A DNA stretch of 64,000 nt from Hemibagrus wyckioides (GCF_019097595.1 NC_080715.1:8769073-8833072); one strand, 5' to 3'; positions 45,201 through 56,932 are shown, numbered from the stretch's first letter. Program-made: numbers and translations. The notes: a model not told the origin generated them from the sequence alone.

Positions 45201-48200
45201 CTGTGTCTGTAACTGTATCTCTATCACTAACTGTATCTGTGTCTGTAACTGTATCTCTATCACTAACTGTATATGTGTCTGTAACTGTATCTCTATCACT
45301 AACTGTATCTGTGTCTGTAACTGTATCTCTATCACTAACTGTATCTGTAACTGTATCTCTATCACTAACTGTATCTGTGTCTGTATCTCTATCACTAACT
45401 GTATCTGTGTCTGTAACTGTATCTCTATCACTAACTGTATCTGTGTCTGTAACTGTATCTCTATCACTAACTGTATATGTGTCTGTAACTGTATCTCTAT
45501 CACTAACTGTATCTGTGTCTGTAACTGTATCTCTATCACTAACTGTATCTGTGTCTGTAACTGTATCTCTATCACTAACTGTATCTGTAACGGTATCTCT
45601 ATCACTAACTGTATCTGTGTCTGTAACTGTATCTCTATCACTAACTGTATCTGTGTCTGTAACTGTATCTCTATCACTAACTGTATATGTGTCTGTAACT
45701 GTATCTCTATCACTAACTGTATCTGTGTCTGTAACTGTATCTCTATCACTAACTGTATATGTGTCTGTAACTGTATCTCTATCACTAACTGTATATGTGT
45801 CTGTAACTGTATCTCTATCACTAACTGTATCTGTGTCTGTAACTGTATCTCTATCACTAACTGTATATGTGTCTGTAACTGTATCTCTATCACTAACTGT
45901 ATCTGTGTCTGTAACTGTATCTCTATCACTAACTGTATCTGTGTCTGTAACTGTATCTCTATCACTAACTGTATCTGTGTCTGTAACTGTATCTCTATCA
46001 CTAACTGTATATGTGTCTGTAACTGTATCTCTATCACTAACTGTATCTGTGTCTGTAACTGTATCTCTATCACTAACTGTATCTGTAACTGTATCTCTAT
46101 CACTAACTGTATCTGTGTCTGTATCTCTATCACTAACTGTATCTGTGTCTGTAACTGTATCTCTATCACTAACTGTATCTGTGTCTGTAACTGTATCTCT
46201 ATCACTAACTGTATCTGTGTCTGTATCTCTATCACTAACTGTATCTGTGTCTGTAACTGTATCTCTATCACTAACTGTATCTGTGTCTGTAACTGTATCT
46301 CTATCACTAACTGTATCTGTGTCTGTATCTCTATCACTAACTGTATCTGTGTCTGTAACTGTATCTCTATCACTAACTGTATCTGTGTCTGTAACTGTAT
46401 CTCTATCACTAACTGTATCTGTGTCTGTAACTGTATCTCTATCACTAACTGTATCTGTAACTGTATCTCTATCACTAACTGTATCTGTGTCTGTAACTGT
46501 ATCTCTATCACTAACTGTATCTGTAACTGTATCTCTATCACTAACTGTATCTGTGTCTGTAACTGTATCTCTATCACTAACTGTATCTGTGTCTATAACT
46601 GTATCTCTATCACTAACTGTATCTGTAACTGTATCTCTATCACTAACTGTATCTGTGTCTGTAACTGTATCTGTATCACTAACTGTATCTGTGTCTGTAA
46701 CTGTATCTCTATCACTAACTGTATCTGTAACTGTATCTCTATCACTAACTGTATCTGTGTCTGTAACTGTATCTCTATCACTAACTGTATCTGTGTCTGT
46801 AACTGTATCTCTATCACTAACTGTATCTGTAACTGTATCTGTGTCTGTAACTGTATCTGTATCACTAACTGTATCTGTGTCTGTAACTGTATCTCTATCA
46901 CTAACTGTATCTGTGTCTGTAACTGTATCTGTATCACTAACTGTATCTGTGTCTGTAACTGTATCTCTATCACTAACTGTATCTGTGTCTGTAACTGTAT
47001 CTGTATCACTAACTGTATCTGTGTCTGTAACTGTATCTCTATCACTAACTGTATCTGTGTCTGTAACTGTATCTGTATCACTAACTGTATCTGTGTCTGT
47101 AACTGTATCTGTATCACTAACTGTATCTGTGTCTGTAACTGTATCTCTATCACTAACTGTATCTGTGTCTGTAACTGTATCTCTATCACTAACTGTATCT
47201 GTGTCTGTAACTGTATTTCTATCACTAACTGTATCTGTGTCTGTAACTGTATCTGTATCACTAACTGTATCTGTGTCTGTAACTGTATCTGTATCACTAA
47301 CTGTATCTGTGTCTGTAACTGTATCTCTATCACTAACTGTATCTGTGTCTGTAACTGTATCTCTATCACTAACTGTATCTGTAACTGTATCTCTATCACT
47401 AACTGTATCTGTGTCTGTAACTGTATCTCTATCACTAACTGTATATGTGTCTGTAACTGTATCTCTATCACTAACTGTATCTGTGTCTGTAACTGTATCT
47501 CTATCACTAACTGTATCTGTATCTGTAACTGTATCTCTATCACTAACTGTATCTGTGTCTGTAACTGTATCTCTATCACTAACTGTATATGTGTCTGTAA
47601 CTGTATCTCTATCACTAACTGTATCTGTGTCTGTAACTGTATCTCTATCACTAACTGTATCTGTGTCTGTAACTGTATCTCTATCACTAACTGTATCTGT
47701 GTCTGTAACTGTATCTCTATCACTAACTGTATCTGTGTCTGTAACTGTATCTCTATCACTAACTGTATCTGTGTCTGTAACTGTATCTCTATCACTAACT
47801 GTATATGTGTCTGTAACTGTATCTCTATCACTAACTGTATCTGTGTCTGTAACTGTATCTCTATCACTAACTGTATATGTGTCTGTAACTGTATCTCTAT
47901 CACTAACTGTATCTGTGTCTGTAACTGTATCTCTATCACTAACTGTATCTGTGTCTGTAACTGTATCTCTATCACTAACTGTATCTGTGTCTGTAACTGT
48001 ATCTCTATCACTAACTGTATATGTGTCTGTAACTGTATCTCTATCACTAACTGTATCTGTGTCTGTAACTGTATCTCTATCACTAACTGTATCTGTAACT
48101 GTATCTCTATCACTAACTGTATCTGTGTCTGTATCTCTATCACTAACTGTATCTGTGTCTGTAACTGTATCTCTATCACTAACTGTATCTGTGTCTGTAA

Positions 48201-49112
48201 CTGTATCTCTATCACTAACTGTATCTGTGTCTGTATCTCTATCACTAACTGTATCTGTGTCTGTATCTCTATCACTAACTGTATCTGTGTCTGTAACTGT
48301 ATCTCTATCACTAACTGTATCTGTGTCTGTATCTCTATCACTAACTGTATCTGTGTCTGTAACTGTATCTCTATCACTAACTGTATCTGTGTCTGTAACT
48401 GTATCTCTATCACTAACTGTATCTGTGTCTGTAACTGTATCTCTATCACTAACTGTATCTGTAACTGTATCTCTATCACTAACTGTATCTGTGTCTGTAA
48501 CTGTATCTCTATCACTAACTGTATCTGTAACTGTATCTCTATCACTAACTGTATCTGTGTCTGTAACTGTATCTCTATCACTAACTGTATCTGTGTCTAT
48601 AACTGTATCTCTATCACTAACTGTATCTGTAACTGTATCTCTATCACTAACTGTATCTGTGTCTGTAACTGTATCTCTATCACTAACTGTATCTGTGTCT
48701 GTAACTGTATTTCTATCACTAACTGTATCTGTGTCTGTAACTGTATCTGTATCACTAACTGTATCTGTGTCTGTAACTGTATCTGTATCACTAACTGTAT
48801 CTGTGTCTGTAACTGTATCTCTATCACTAACTGTATCTGTGTCTGTAACTGTATCTCTATCACTAACTGTATCTGTGTCTGTAACTGTATCTCTATCACT
48901 AACTGTATCTGTGTCTGTAACTGTATTTCTATCACTAACTGTATCTGTGTCTGTAACTGTATCTCTATCACTAACTGTATATGTGTCTGTAACTGTATCT
49001 CTATCACTAACTGTATCTGTAACGGTATCTCTATAACTAACTGTATCTGTATCTGCGTTCGTGTCTGTATCTGTATATGTATCTGCATGCAGCTAAGTCA
49101 GTAACAAGATAC

Positions 49113-49145
<33 letters not shown>

Positions 49146-52100
49146 CACACACAAACATAAGACTAAGAAAAAAGAATAATATATATTAAATATAGAATAC
49201 AATAAGTGAATATTAGGTTAAGATTCATAAGATTAATTTAAACATAGTAGTGCAGATATGAAACACAGTTGTGGATCTAACCATATTTCCATCACAGTAA
49301 ACATGAACAAACTGGCAGCATAATGAATATGAAGAACCTGGAGAGTCTAGAATATAATGATGTTAATGGTTGTAGTAGTGCACACACACACACACACACA
49401 CAGGTGAGTTGTTGTACAACGTTATTGCAGATGGAATGACCTTCTGGAATGTTCTCTGTGACAACGCACCTGTCTTTTGGAGAATGAGCTCCGCAGACTC
49501 TGTAGTGTTGTGTAGAGTGGGTATTAAAATTTCGGGTTCATTTGGAGAAGAAGCCTGAGCTGCAGTGCTGTCACTACCTCCAGGGCTGAATTCAGGGAAG
49601 AGATGCTAAAGAACCACACAGAGACAGTGATGCTGTTTGTAGCCTGTGTATGGCGAAAAGATAAATGACCATCTAGTCAAAATCTGTATAAACTGAGAAT
49701 ATGCTGTGGCTGTTTTGTGCACAAAAGGCAAGGGTGTGCCATCTTTGGCAGCCCAATTTGCTACTTCATCAGCTAGAGAGTTGCCACCATTTTAGAGCCA
49801 ATTCTGAGCCATTTCAGAATCTCCTGGGTTGTGACCCCTGACATTGATGGCAGATAGACGTTTAGGTAACATTTGGGCCTCTAAAAGATCAGAAACCAGT
49901 GAGCTACACCAAAAGCATATCGTGAAGCAGTATAAATGGTTACTACTTGATCTTTATACAGACTGCATGCCCTTGTTAAGCAACAAGTTCCACCGCTTGA
50001 GCATAGAGTGAGCTTTGTGTACAACATTAGGCAAAGAACAGACTGAGTACCACCATAAGGTGGTATTATCATTGGGTTTAGAACATAAGCAATCTACAAA
50101 TATGGTGGATGTGGTAGCTTGGTGATGAAGGTGTTGTACCACTGATCGGAGATAAGTCGCTATGACTAAGGGCGTCTGCCGAAATGTAAATGTAAACTAA
50201 ACTAAACAAATCTGTGTGCCCCGCCCTTCAACAGATCTTGTGACAGATCTGCATAGTGAGATGATGATTCTGAAATCTCAGCCAGACAGGCGTATTCCTC
50301 TGAATAGGAGTGCACAAGGTGGTGTAACAGCACTGCTGGGCTATTTTGGTCCGTTAAAGGTTTGATAGTGGGATTTTGTTTGCAGTGAGAATTTCACTCT
50401 GAGAAGAATAGCAAAACTCTTCAAAATTTACTGAAATGGTGTAGCAACCCATATGCCAGAGGGAGACCTCACCTGAGTTTTAACATTGTGTGCTTATTTA
50501 CGGTGTTTCTAGGCTTTTTTAAACAGCATGCTTGCCTTTGTTTTACACAAAGGCAACTCGTTTTCTCTTTAGAGTATGTACCAAGCCTTATATCACTGTT
50601 CCTAGATTGCTCTGTGCATGATCCTTGCCTACCCTAGTTGACTACGAGTATTTGGTTTTCGGTTTTGGTGTCGATTTTCTCAGTGTGTTTGGTTTTCCGG
50701 TTTTTGATCTTTTGCCTGCCGTTTTCTAATAAAGATCTGCATTATGGATTCTGATCCTGCTGCCTCGAGTGGTCAGGGATACTCAGCAAGACGGTTTCTG
50801 CAGAAGAATGTTCCAGTGTGGGACGGCCCAACAGGGGATTCTGTGCTGAACTTTTTAATAGCGGAACGATTAATAGCCACATTGTCTGTCTAAGCTGCAG
50901 TTTACCCTCCAGTTTCTGCCAGGACGACTCTCTAAACTCCCTCACTCTTGTCTTCAGTTACCACTATATCCTTGTAAGGACTTCCTTGTCACCAGACCTG
51001 AAGGAATTCAAGTCACTGGTGATCCAAAGTTTATTGATCGGATAGCAGTATACAGTTCTAGTAGGGATAATCATTAATATAGTCAGCGATGCAGTTTGTG
51101 ATGCTGTTAATGTTACAACCATGTGGTTCACAGAATACTATCCATTCCAGTCTTCTGACTCAAAGCAGTCTGGCAGGGTCTCACCGGCTTCCTGTATCCA
51201 CTCCTCAGCGTTTATGGAGACAGGCTGCCTTTCAACTGCAGGAACATACTGGATGAAAAAGACAAGATTGTGATCTGAATTACTGAATGGGTGTAGAGCA
51301 GTGTATCTGTATCCTCCTGGAACAGTAATGGCAGTTGTGACAACAACAATTATTTCCCCAACTATTTACAGACTAATAACTAAATTTGATTCTGAGCAGG
51401 AAGTTACTAAAGATTGTGTTCATGAATATAAATAAATCTTTTAAATCTATTTTTTTGTCCCATAAGCTTCACATATAATGAACTCCAAACCAGAAGCAAA
51501 ACATTTTGCACGTTTGTTACTTCCTGTGAAATGCACACCTCTAGCATGACCCAGATATCTTGTAAGACCACTGCAAGCACACACACACACACACACACAC
51601 CAAATGCATGCATCCTTTTTTTGTCTATATTCATATGCATTTAGAACATATTATCTGTTCCACTTTAATGAATAAGTATGAAATTGCATGAAATCATTTA
51701 ATGAGAAAATTAACTGAAAATCATCTCTCATGTCAGTAAACAAAACATTTAAAACTTGTATAGACACCTAAGTCATAATGTAACCACATTTTTTCCCCCT
51801 AGTCCCAACTGCAGTAAATACACCACAACTCAGTTGGCTTTCCTATGTGTTCACCATCTTGGGAATTCTCCTGGTGCTCTCGACAGTGACGCTGATCTCT
51901 TATCTGAGCAAATGCCGATATGCATGTGAGTGAAATTATGCCATTCTGTAATTTATTGCTGCTCTGATGATGCATTATTACACTATACTAAAATTCATTT
52001 TCCTTTTTTAAGGTCCAACCAAAAGTGCCAATCACAAAACTGAAGTAAGTTAAATTATAAATTTGCTAATTTTCATATTTTCGTGTTTAAGTTCATGTTA

Positions 52101-52207
52101 TAATGGATAGCTACATATGGTATAACCTTGTTTTTTGTTCCTAGTACACCACTGTGGTATACACCCTGACTCCATTCAGCCCTGATATTTCAACTTGTGA
52201 TGCTTGA
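41421..52207 (+). CDS. BTLA-like Ig receptor with ITSM-like tail
   Basis: Predicted exons: 41421-41481 (signal peptide, MSVFNGLIVAFVFFVTVHA), 42258-42590 (Ig domain), optional 42708-42734, 51803-51925 (stalk and transmembrane helix), 52013-52044 and 52145-52207. All junctions are GT-AG and the phases agree (1,1,1,1,0). The product is about 203 residues, or 212 with the small exon. The Ig domain has the usual Cys pair (NISCPV ... AIYRCKV) plus an extra pair, GVSC and TYC. The latter matches the layout of human BTLA (ESC...CPVKYC), as do PVVEW, LPDDNAIYRC and ESHNINLTVS. N-glycosylation sites are NIS, NKT and NLT. The helix is followed by a short tail with TEYTTV, an immunoreceptor switch motif (TxYxxV). 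By analogy it would be a surface inhibitory or co-signalling receptor on lymphocytes. Human BTLA's longer tail with ITIM and Grb2 sites is absent, so orthology is not certain. CD2/SLAM-type relatives are the alternative. A GA/Ets-like purine-rich stretch at 41242-41290 may belong to the promoter. Confidence 0.7.
41624..41870 (-). mobile_element. LINE 3'-end-like repeat in intron 1
   Basis: The minus strand carries cctctcaaggtttcttcctc, gagtttttcctcacc, and aaataaaatggaattaaatt at its tail. Homologous sequence lies in the opposite orientation at 62290-62500. Confidence 0.55.
42158..42234. repeat. (ATT)n microsatellite
   Basis: A pure trinucleotide run of about 25 units, ending about 24 bp before the acceptor of the Ig exon. 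Its length could affect branch-point spacing. Confidence 0.95.
42708..42734 (+). CDS. Candidate 27-nt stalk microexon
   Basis: It lies between acceptor ctctttgccgcag and donor gtaaga and is exactly 27 nt. It preserves phase 1 on both sides, so it can be included or skipped without a frameshift. It would add nine residues (GRILETTVE) between the Ig domain and the transmembrane exon. It is inferred from splice signals alone. Confidence 0.4.
42829..49090. repeat. 6.2-kb satellite of 36-bp units in intron 2
   Basis: The main unit is 36 bp, combining aactgtatctctatcacta with actgtatctgtgtctgt. There are 30-bp forms lacking gtctgt and other shorter forms, plus point variants (tatatgtg, tatctgtatcact, gtatttct, aacggtatc). 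Rare variants recur at long distance. gtctataactg appears at 43867, 46591 and 48595, and the blocks after 43867 and 46591 stay identical for at least 150 bp. This implies duplications of kilobase size on top of unit turnover. The lengths are multiples of three and stop-free, so long frames stay open on both strands. Those frames are not genes. Confidence 0.97.
49109..49152. repeat. (AT)n(AC)n microsatellite
   Basis: AT run followed by gcacacacacacac, just past the satellite. Confidence 0.9.
49379..49402. repeat. (CA)n microsatellite
   Basis: CA run. The bases 49403-49680 look like old interspersed repeat but were not identified. Confidence 0.9.
49690..50110 (-). pseudogene. Endogenous retrovirus RNase H relic
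   Basis: The minus-strand translation contains VTIYTASRYAFGVAH, matching the retroviral RNase H motif around the third catalytic aspartate. Further on are GHNPGD and NSLADEVANWAAKDG, the usual C-terminal words before the RNase H/integrase junction. The catalytic aspartate of the YTD motif is alanine here, and stops and frameshifts interrupt the frame. No protease, polymerase core, integrase or envelope could be found nearby, so this is a dead fragment in intron 2 of the BTLA-like gene. The motif resembles gamma/epsilon-type retroviruses. Finer assignment is not possible by eye. Confidence 0.65.
50154..50200 (+). mobile_element. SINE type B tail fragment
   Basis: ataagtcgctatgactaagg followed by gcgtctgccgaaatgtaaat is the tail signature of the 58425-58590 family. 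Confidence 0.55.
50440..50760 (+). mobile_element. LTR-like block, possibly with gag start
   Basis: It starts tgtagcaacccatatgcc and has ttctaataaagatctgc near 50727. An open start MDSDPAASSGQ follows at 50744, as in fish Gypsy-type elements where gag begins close to the LTR. The frame stops within about 50 codons. Target duplication was not found. Confidence 0.4.
51572..51600. repeat. (CA)n microsatellite
   Basis: CA run about 200 bp upstream of the transmembrane exon. Confidence 0.9.
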
Positions 52208-52901
52208 AAGCTTCAGAGTCTTGAGAAAAAAAGCTAGTGGCACAGGATGATTTAAAATTGCTAAAAATTAGCCACTTATATCCTCTGTGTTTTATCTCAT
52301 TGTTTAGATTTAAAGAATCAAACCAGACACAAGTCTATCACTAGCCACTTTGGCATTCTGTATAGACACGCAATGCTTCCAGGATGTGGTCTGTGGCATT
52401 AAGCCTGTGTATGCAAAGCATGGGTAAATGCATACACTGACATTTTTTCCCATGATATGGCATGAGAAAAAACGAGTTAACCCATGCATTTACAGGGTTA
52501 GATACGCTTAAACATTATAAAGCCTATAGGAAGCCACAATGTAATACACAGAAATGAATTTCCTTGTGATCTCGACATAACAAGCTGTTTTCTCGTGATA
52601 ACGTCTTAGTTTAGAAGAACATGTTCTAGAGTCAGCAAAAGAGCAGTAGCACAGCATCATGAATGATTGCACTCGCTTGTACTTTAATCAGTGTTTCACT
52701 CAAAACTGCAATAGCATGTATACTGTATCTTTGTCAGTCAGTGATCGACAACGTCCTCATAAGTGTTTGACACTTGGGAACGAGGCACGAACACCGTAAT
52801 ATGCACCAGAAACATTCGGAAGGCATAAAATTATTTTATTACAATTACGTCGTGGGGAAAACTGTTTTTTATGTCGAGATCACAAGAAAACAAGAAAGAA
52901 A

Positions 52902-54153
52902 TACACTATATTGCCAAAAGTATTCGCTCACCCATCCAAATAATCAGAATCAGGTGTTCCAATCACTTTCATGGCCACAGGTGTATAAAATCAAGCACCT
53001 AGGCATGCAGACTGTTTTTACAAACATTTGTGAAAGAATGGGTCGCTCTCAGGAGCTCAGTGAATTCCAGCGTGGAACTGTGATAGGATGCGACCTGTGC
53101 AACAAATCCAGTCGTGAAATTTCCTCGCTCCTAAATATTCCACAGTCAACTGTCAGCTGTATTATAAGAACGTGGAAGTGTTTGGGAACGACAGCAACTC
53201 AGCCACGAAGTGGTAGGCCACGTAAACTGACGGAGCGGGGTCAGCGGATGCTGAGGCGCATAGTGCAAAGAGGTCGCCAACTTTCTGCAGAGTCAATCGC
53301 TACAGACCTCCAAACTTCATGTGGCCTTCAGATTATCTCAAGAACAGTGCGCAGAGAGCTTCATGGAATGGGTTTCCATGGCCGAGCAGCTGCATCCAAG
53401 CCATACATCACCAAGTGCAATGCAAAGCGTCGGATGCAGTGGTGTAAAGCACGCCGCCACTGGACTCTAGAGCAGTGGAGACGCGTTCTCTGGAGTGACG
53501 AATCGCGCTTCTCCATCTGGCAATCTGATGGACGAGTCTGGGTTTGGCGGTTGCCAGGAGAACGGTACTTGTCTGACTGCATTGTGCCAAGTGTAAAGTT
53601 TGGTGGAGGGGGGATTATGGTGTGGGGTTGTTTTTCAGGAGCTGGGCTTGGCCCCTTAGTTCCAGTGAAAGGAACTCTGAATGCTTCAGCATACCAAGAC
53701 ATTTTGGACAATTCCATGCTCCCAACTTTGTGGGAACAGTTTGGAGCTGGCCCCTTCCTCTTCCAACATGACTGTGCACCAGTGCACAAAGCAAGGTCCA
53801 TAAAGACATGGATGACAGAGTCTGGTGTGGATGAACTTGACTGGCCTGCACAGAGTCCTGACCTCAACCCGATAGAACACCTTTGGGATGAATTAGAGCG
53901 GAGACTGAGAGCCAGGCCTTCTCGTCCAACATCAGTGTGTGACCTCACAAATGCGCTTCTGGAAGAATGGTCAAAAATTCCCATAAACACACTCCTAAAC
54001 CTTGTGGACAGCCTTCCCAGAAGAGTTGAAGCTGTTATAGCTGCAAAGGGTGGACCGACGTCATTTTGAACCCTATGGATTAGGAATGGGATGTCACTTA
54101 AGTTCATATGCGAGTCAAGGCAGGTGAGCGAATACTTTTGGCAATATAGTGTA
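52902..54153 (+). mobile_element. Complete Tc1 transposon
   Basis: Perfect terminal inverted repeats (tacactatattgccaaaag and its complement, continuing through tattcgctcacc) bound 1252 bp with TA at each end, as expected for insertion into TA. It sits about 700 bp downstream of the BTLA-like stop codon, in the same orientation. Truncated relatives lie at 7160-7638 and 27645-28530. Confidence 0.95.
53038..54069 (+). CDS. Tc1 transposase, apparently intact
   Basis: It encodes 343 residues, the normal Tc1 length, without stops or frameshifts. I chose the ATG at 53038 ([17 protein letters not shown]) over the longer upstream frame, which starts outside the element. The two helix-turn-helix motifs are at about residues 10-50 and 75-120, with a GRPRK AT-hook-like linker between them. 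A glycine-rich box ([15 protein letters not shown]) lies in the catalytic domain. Catalytic residues are D in [12 protein letters not shown] in FQHDCAPVH, and E in [14 protein letters not shown]. The last two are separated by 34 residues, giving DD34E. The enzyme binds its inverted repeats and performs cut-and-paste insertion at TA. HDCAPVH replaces the commoner HDNAPVH. Activity is untested, but the copy looks young. Confidence 0.93.
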   Translation: MGRSQELSEFQRGTVIGCDLCNKSSREISSLLNIPQSTVSCIIRTWKCLGTTATQPRSGRPRKLTERGQRMLRRIVQRGRQLSAESIATDLQTSCGLQIISRTVRRELHGMGFHGRAAASKPYITKCNAKRRMQWCKARRHWTLEQWRRVLWSDESRFSIWQSDGRVWVWRLPGERYLSDCIVPSVKFGGGGIMVWGCFSGAGLGPLVPVKGTLNASAYQDILDNSMLPTLWEQFGAGPFLFQHDCAPVHKARSIKTWMTESGVDELDWPAQSPDLNPIEHLWDELERRLRARPSRPTSVCDLTNALLEEWSKIPINTLLNLVDSLPRRVEAVIAAKGGPTSF

Positions 54154-55056
54154 TAAATAATAAAAAAATAAATAAACGAATTTATAAATATAAAGCAGGC
54201 GAACCTTTTTTCTAAAAAAACAAAAAAACAAAAACAAACAAATACTAAAATTCTATTTGGCTCAACCATGGAATATGGTTGAGGAATACAGGATTTCCCC
54301 TAATAAAATATATGCTGAGTATACCTACTTGTGTCTCGCTTCTAATATTACACACATTACAAAAAATCCAAGGAAATATATATTTTTTTATTAAACTTTT
54401 CAATGCCCTGGAATGAACAGCATAAATTTATATCGAAATGACAAATTTTCATAGGCGTCCAAAACACCAAAAGTTCAGCATTTATTTCATACTGCAAATG
54501 GAGTGGTGTCTAAAATGAATTGAACAGCCTTTAATGATGGCTTTAAAAGGTAACTGTAATAAATCAATCTATTCTACATCATCAATAAATTACTTTTGTA
54601 ATTAATAAAGCATGCAATATACATACAATCCTGACTGAATAAAGATTGAATAATAAGTCAAAAGTTTGGAACAATAAAAGAAAGACTGCTATCTAATTTA
54701 GTGCATTTTTCTTTAGTCTTTTTTCTTTTTTTTTCTGGCTCACACAGGAGGTCTAAGATATAAAGCACAAATTTCCCCTGAGGCAATAAATTGATCTTTT
54801 TACATCAAAAACAACTGTGCTTTATTCCCTCCCATATTTCCTTGGTCTGTGTCCTAGTGAACCAGTGTTGTGTTTATTGATAGAGGCTTCATAGCACTTT
54901 TGTAGTTTGCTCTGGATGAGGCATCATAAATGTAGATGTAAGTGTATATTTTTCCAATTGTTAACACGCATCGTTTAAAACTCTCAAAACTCTTCGCACG
55001 GTCAGCGAAACCGGACAGGGCGTCTATGCAGGACAAAATGCCAATCTTTGCTTTTA
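54154..55056. other. No gene seen
   Basis: AT-rich flank without recognisable element or frame. Poly-A/T-rich runs lie near 54160-54240. Confidence 0.4.
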
Positions 55057-56190
55057 CACGCTAACACAGTGCTTTCAAAACTGCTGCTGGCAATTTTCAT
55101 GACAGTCTGCAGTAATTTGATTAATTAATGAATGAATTGATTATTTTATGATTATTTTTATTATGTTAATCATAACCACACAGCTAGCTGCAGTTAAAGC
55201 TGAAAGCCTGCTCAACCTGCTCCCTTTTTTCATGTTTCATAAAATGGAATGATTTTGTTTGAAAACACGGATGAAGGAAGACAGGATGGTTGGTGGGGAG
55301 AGAAAAATGGAGACAGAGCGATAATGATATATTTCCATTAAGATCTAGGGAAAAAATAAAGGATATCTCATTACCAAATTGCAGTACAGTAATGCCCCGT
55401 TTATCGTGAAATGAAAATCCGTGATACGCGGACGCCACCCCCAAATGCTATTGTTTAAGCCGTAAATGACCCTCCCACACTCTTTAAACACACACAGAAC
55501 ACATTTGCAAGCATATAGTGAGATGGATTTGGGGTAAATTCGTAGAAATATCACATTTATAGTGAGTACTGTATGTATGTATGTTCCCTGCCAGAAGCCT
55601 TAGAAGGTGCAGAGAGTTTGGGCGACATAATAGGGCTCGCAGAAAAACCGTAAAAATACAGCGTACGCAGAACAAAATGAAAGTGACACGTGAAAATCTG
55701 GGATAGTGGAGAATTCTGCTTCCCTTTTCCCCCCAACTGCTCGCGTAGCCAGCACAACCGTGATTAAATGAATGGGGCATTCCGATTGGCCGGACTCATT
55801 CCTCCAGCCGTACTGTATTTTGATTTTCAGCATCCCAGCACCACGCTTTCCTAAACAACGCTACGTGTTCTTATTAACAGTTTACTTCATTTTCAATTAA
55901 TGGTTATATTTTGTAATTATTAATTATATTTTTTATTAATAAATTACATTATTTCAACATAAAAACAATTCACTATAAGGTTTGCGAATACCGCGATATA
56001 CCAGGAAAATCTGTGAAGAAAATTAGTTATGTTCCAAATAAAAATCTGCGATATACCGGGACCGCGATAAATGAACCGCGATATAGTGGGGGATTACTGT
56101 ATTTCTGATTTGTTGTTCTCGTTACAGTACATATAAATCAGTAACGTTTTCACAGTCCTGTTGTTCTTTAATGAAATACTGACTTGGGTG
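55057..56190. repeat. Copy of the 14890-15215 block, split by a transposon
   Basis: 55057-55384 and 56102-56190 together match 14890-15215 in order and orientation (gaaagcctgctcaacctg / gaaagcctactcaggtttcc; gttctttaatgaaata / attctttaacgaaata). The gap between the two parts is exactly the element at 55385-56101. Confidence 0.6.
55385..56101. mobile_element. pogo/Tigger-like non-autonomous element
   Basis: Left end tacagtaatgccccgtttat; right end in reverse complement tacagtaatcccccactata. Subterminal cgcgat/cgtgat words recur (55408-55435, 55985-56090). TA flanks and the atcgcgg style are typical of the pogo/Tigger branch of Tc1-mariner. There is no transposase, only short frames. Confidence 0.7.
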
Positions 56191-56519
56191 AAAAATCACT
56201 TTAAAGAACTCAAAAGTCCACCATTTCTGGAGTGCTCCTGTTGTCAGTGACTTTCAGGTTAGTGTGTGTGCTTGTTTGAGTGTTTCTTCTGAGGCATGTT
56301 TTAAGTGCTTTAGTGGTTTTTTTGGAGATGAACAGTATGAAAGTTTTGCTATTGTGGCTTCAGAACGATGCTTGTTAGCAACTGAAAAAAGTCGTCATAC
56401 ATATAGATCAGTTTAACTGCAGATATTAATGTATACAAATTTTAAGATTTAAGATCTGGACCTAGGTTACAGGCTTTCCCCAACTCACAATAATTCCCTC
56501 AAACGCACACATTTTCTAG

Positions 56520-56593
56520 ACCTCCGTTGACTTCAACTTGAGGACTTCACTGAAGAAAAAGGAAAGCCGGCAGCATCCACAGATCCAAAACTG
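56520..56593 (-). CDS. Possible terminal exon near the paralogous Ig half-exon
   Basis: After acceptor aacttttcttttacag, the minus strand has short hydrophobic frames ending in a stop within 75 nt (one reads WICGCCRLSFFFSEVLKLK). It could end a transcript containing 57720-57901, but neither the phase nor the expression is known. Confidence 0.15.
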
Positions 56594-56709
56594 TAAAAGA
56601 AAAGTTTATTTTAAAACAGGCATGTAACAAATATGCTTCTATATCTAAACAGGTTAGCAGAGGTTTGTCTGTGATATATTATGTAAAAAGGAAATGCAAA
56701 TTAGAGATG

Positions 56710-56932
56710 TGTCAGGGATCTGCAGGACTCCGTCATCACGCCCCAGTCACCTGAGCGCCGCCGGTGTACCTGCTGACAATTAGCCCAAAGACTATTTAAA
56801 GGCCATACTCGTCAGAGACGGTGGCGAGCATTGTTGACTGTTTTTGAGTTTGCTATTCTCTTCTCTGGAGTTTAATAAAGTGAAGTCTGTTCAACCTGAA
56901 TCTCCTGACTCTTCCCTCTGCAACCACTGACA
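56710..56932 (+). mobile_element. Solo LTR with 5-bp target duplication
   Basis: It begins tgtcagggatctgc and ends caaccactgaca. It is flanked on both sides by agatg (56705-56709 and 56933-56937). A tatttaaa box lies at about 56792 and ttaataaagtg at about 56871, the promoter and polyadenylation order of a plus-oriented LTR. The 223-bp length suits a small Gypsy- or Copia-like LTR. The internal region has been lost by recombination. Confidence 0.85.

Noticed and set aside
10563..49090. CRISPR-like array
   Set aside because: Both arrays are contiguous satellites without unique spacers, and the context is vertebrate.
42723..49104. Frames of up to 2091 codons on both strands (ITNCIC-like and VIEIQLQT-like repeats)
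   Set aside because: They come from the stop-free 36-bp satellite, several frames are open at once, and the array lies in an intron.
52774..53037. 88-codon upstream extension of the transposase frame
   Set aside because: It begins outside the transposon and crosses its inverted repeat. The 53038 ATG gives the normal length.
53361..54269. 302-codon minus-strand frame
   Set aside because: Antisense shadow of the intact Tc1 transposase, with no domain of its own.
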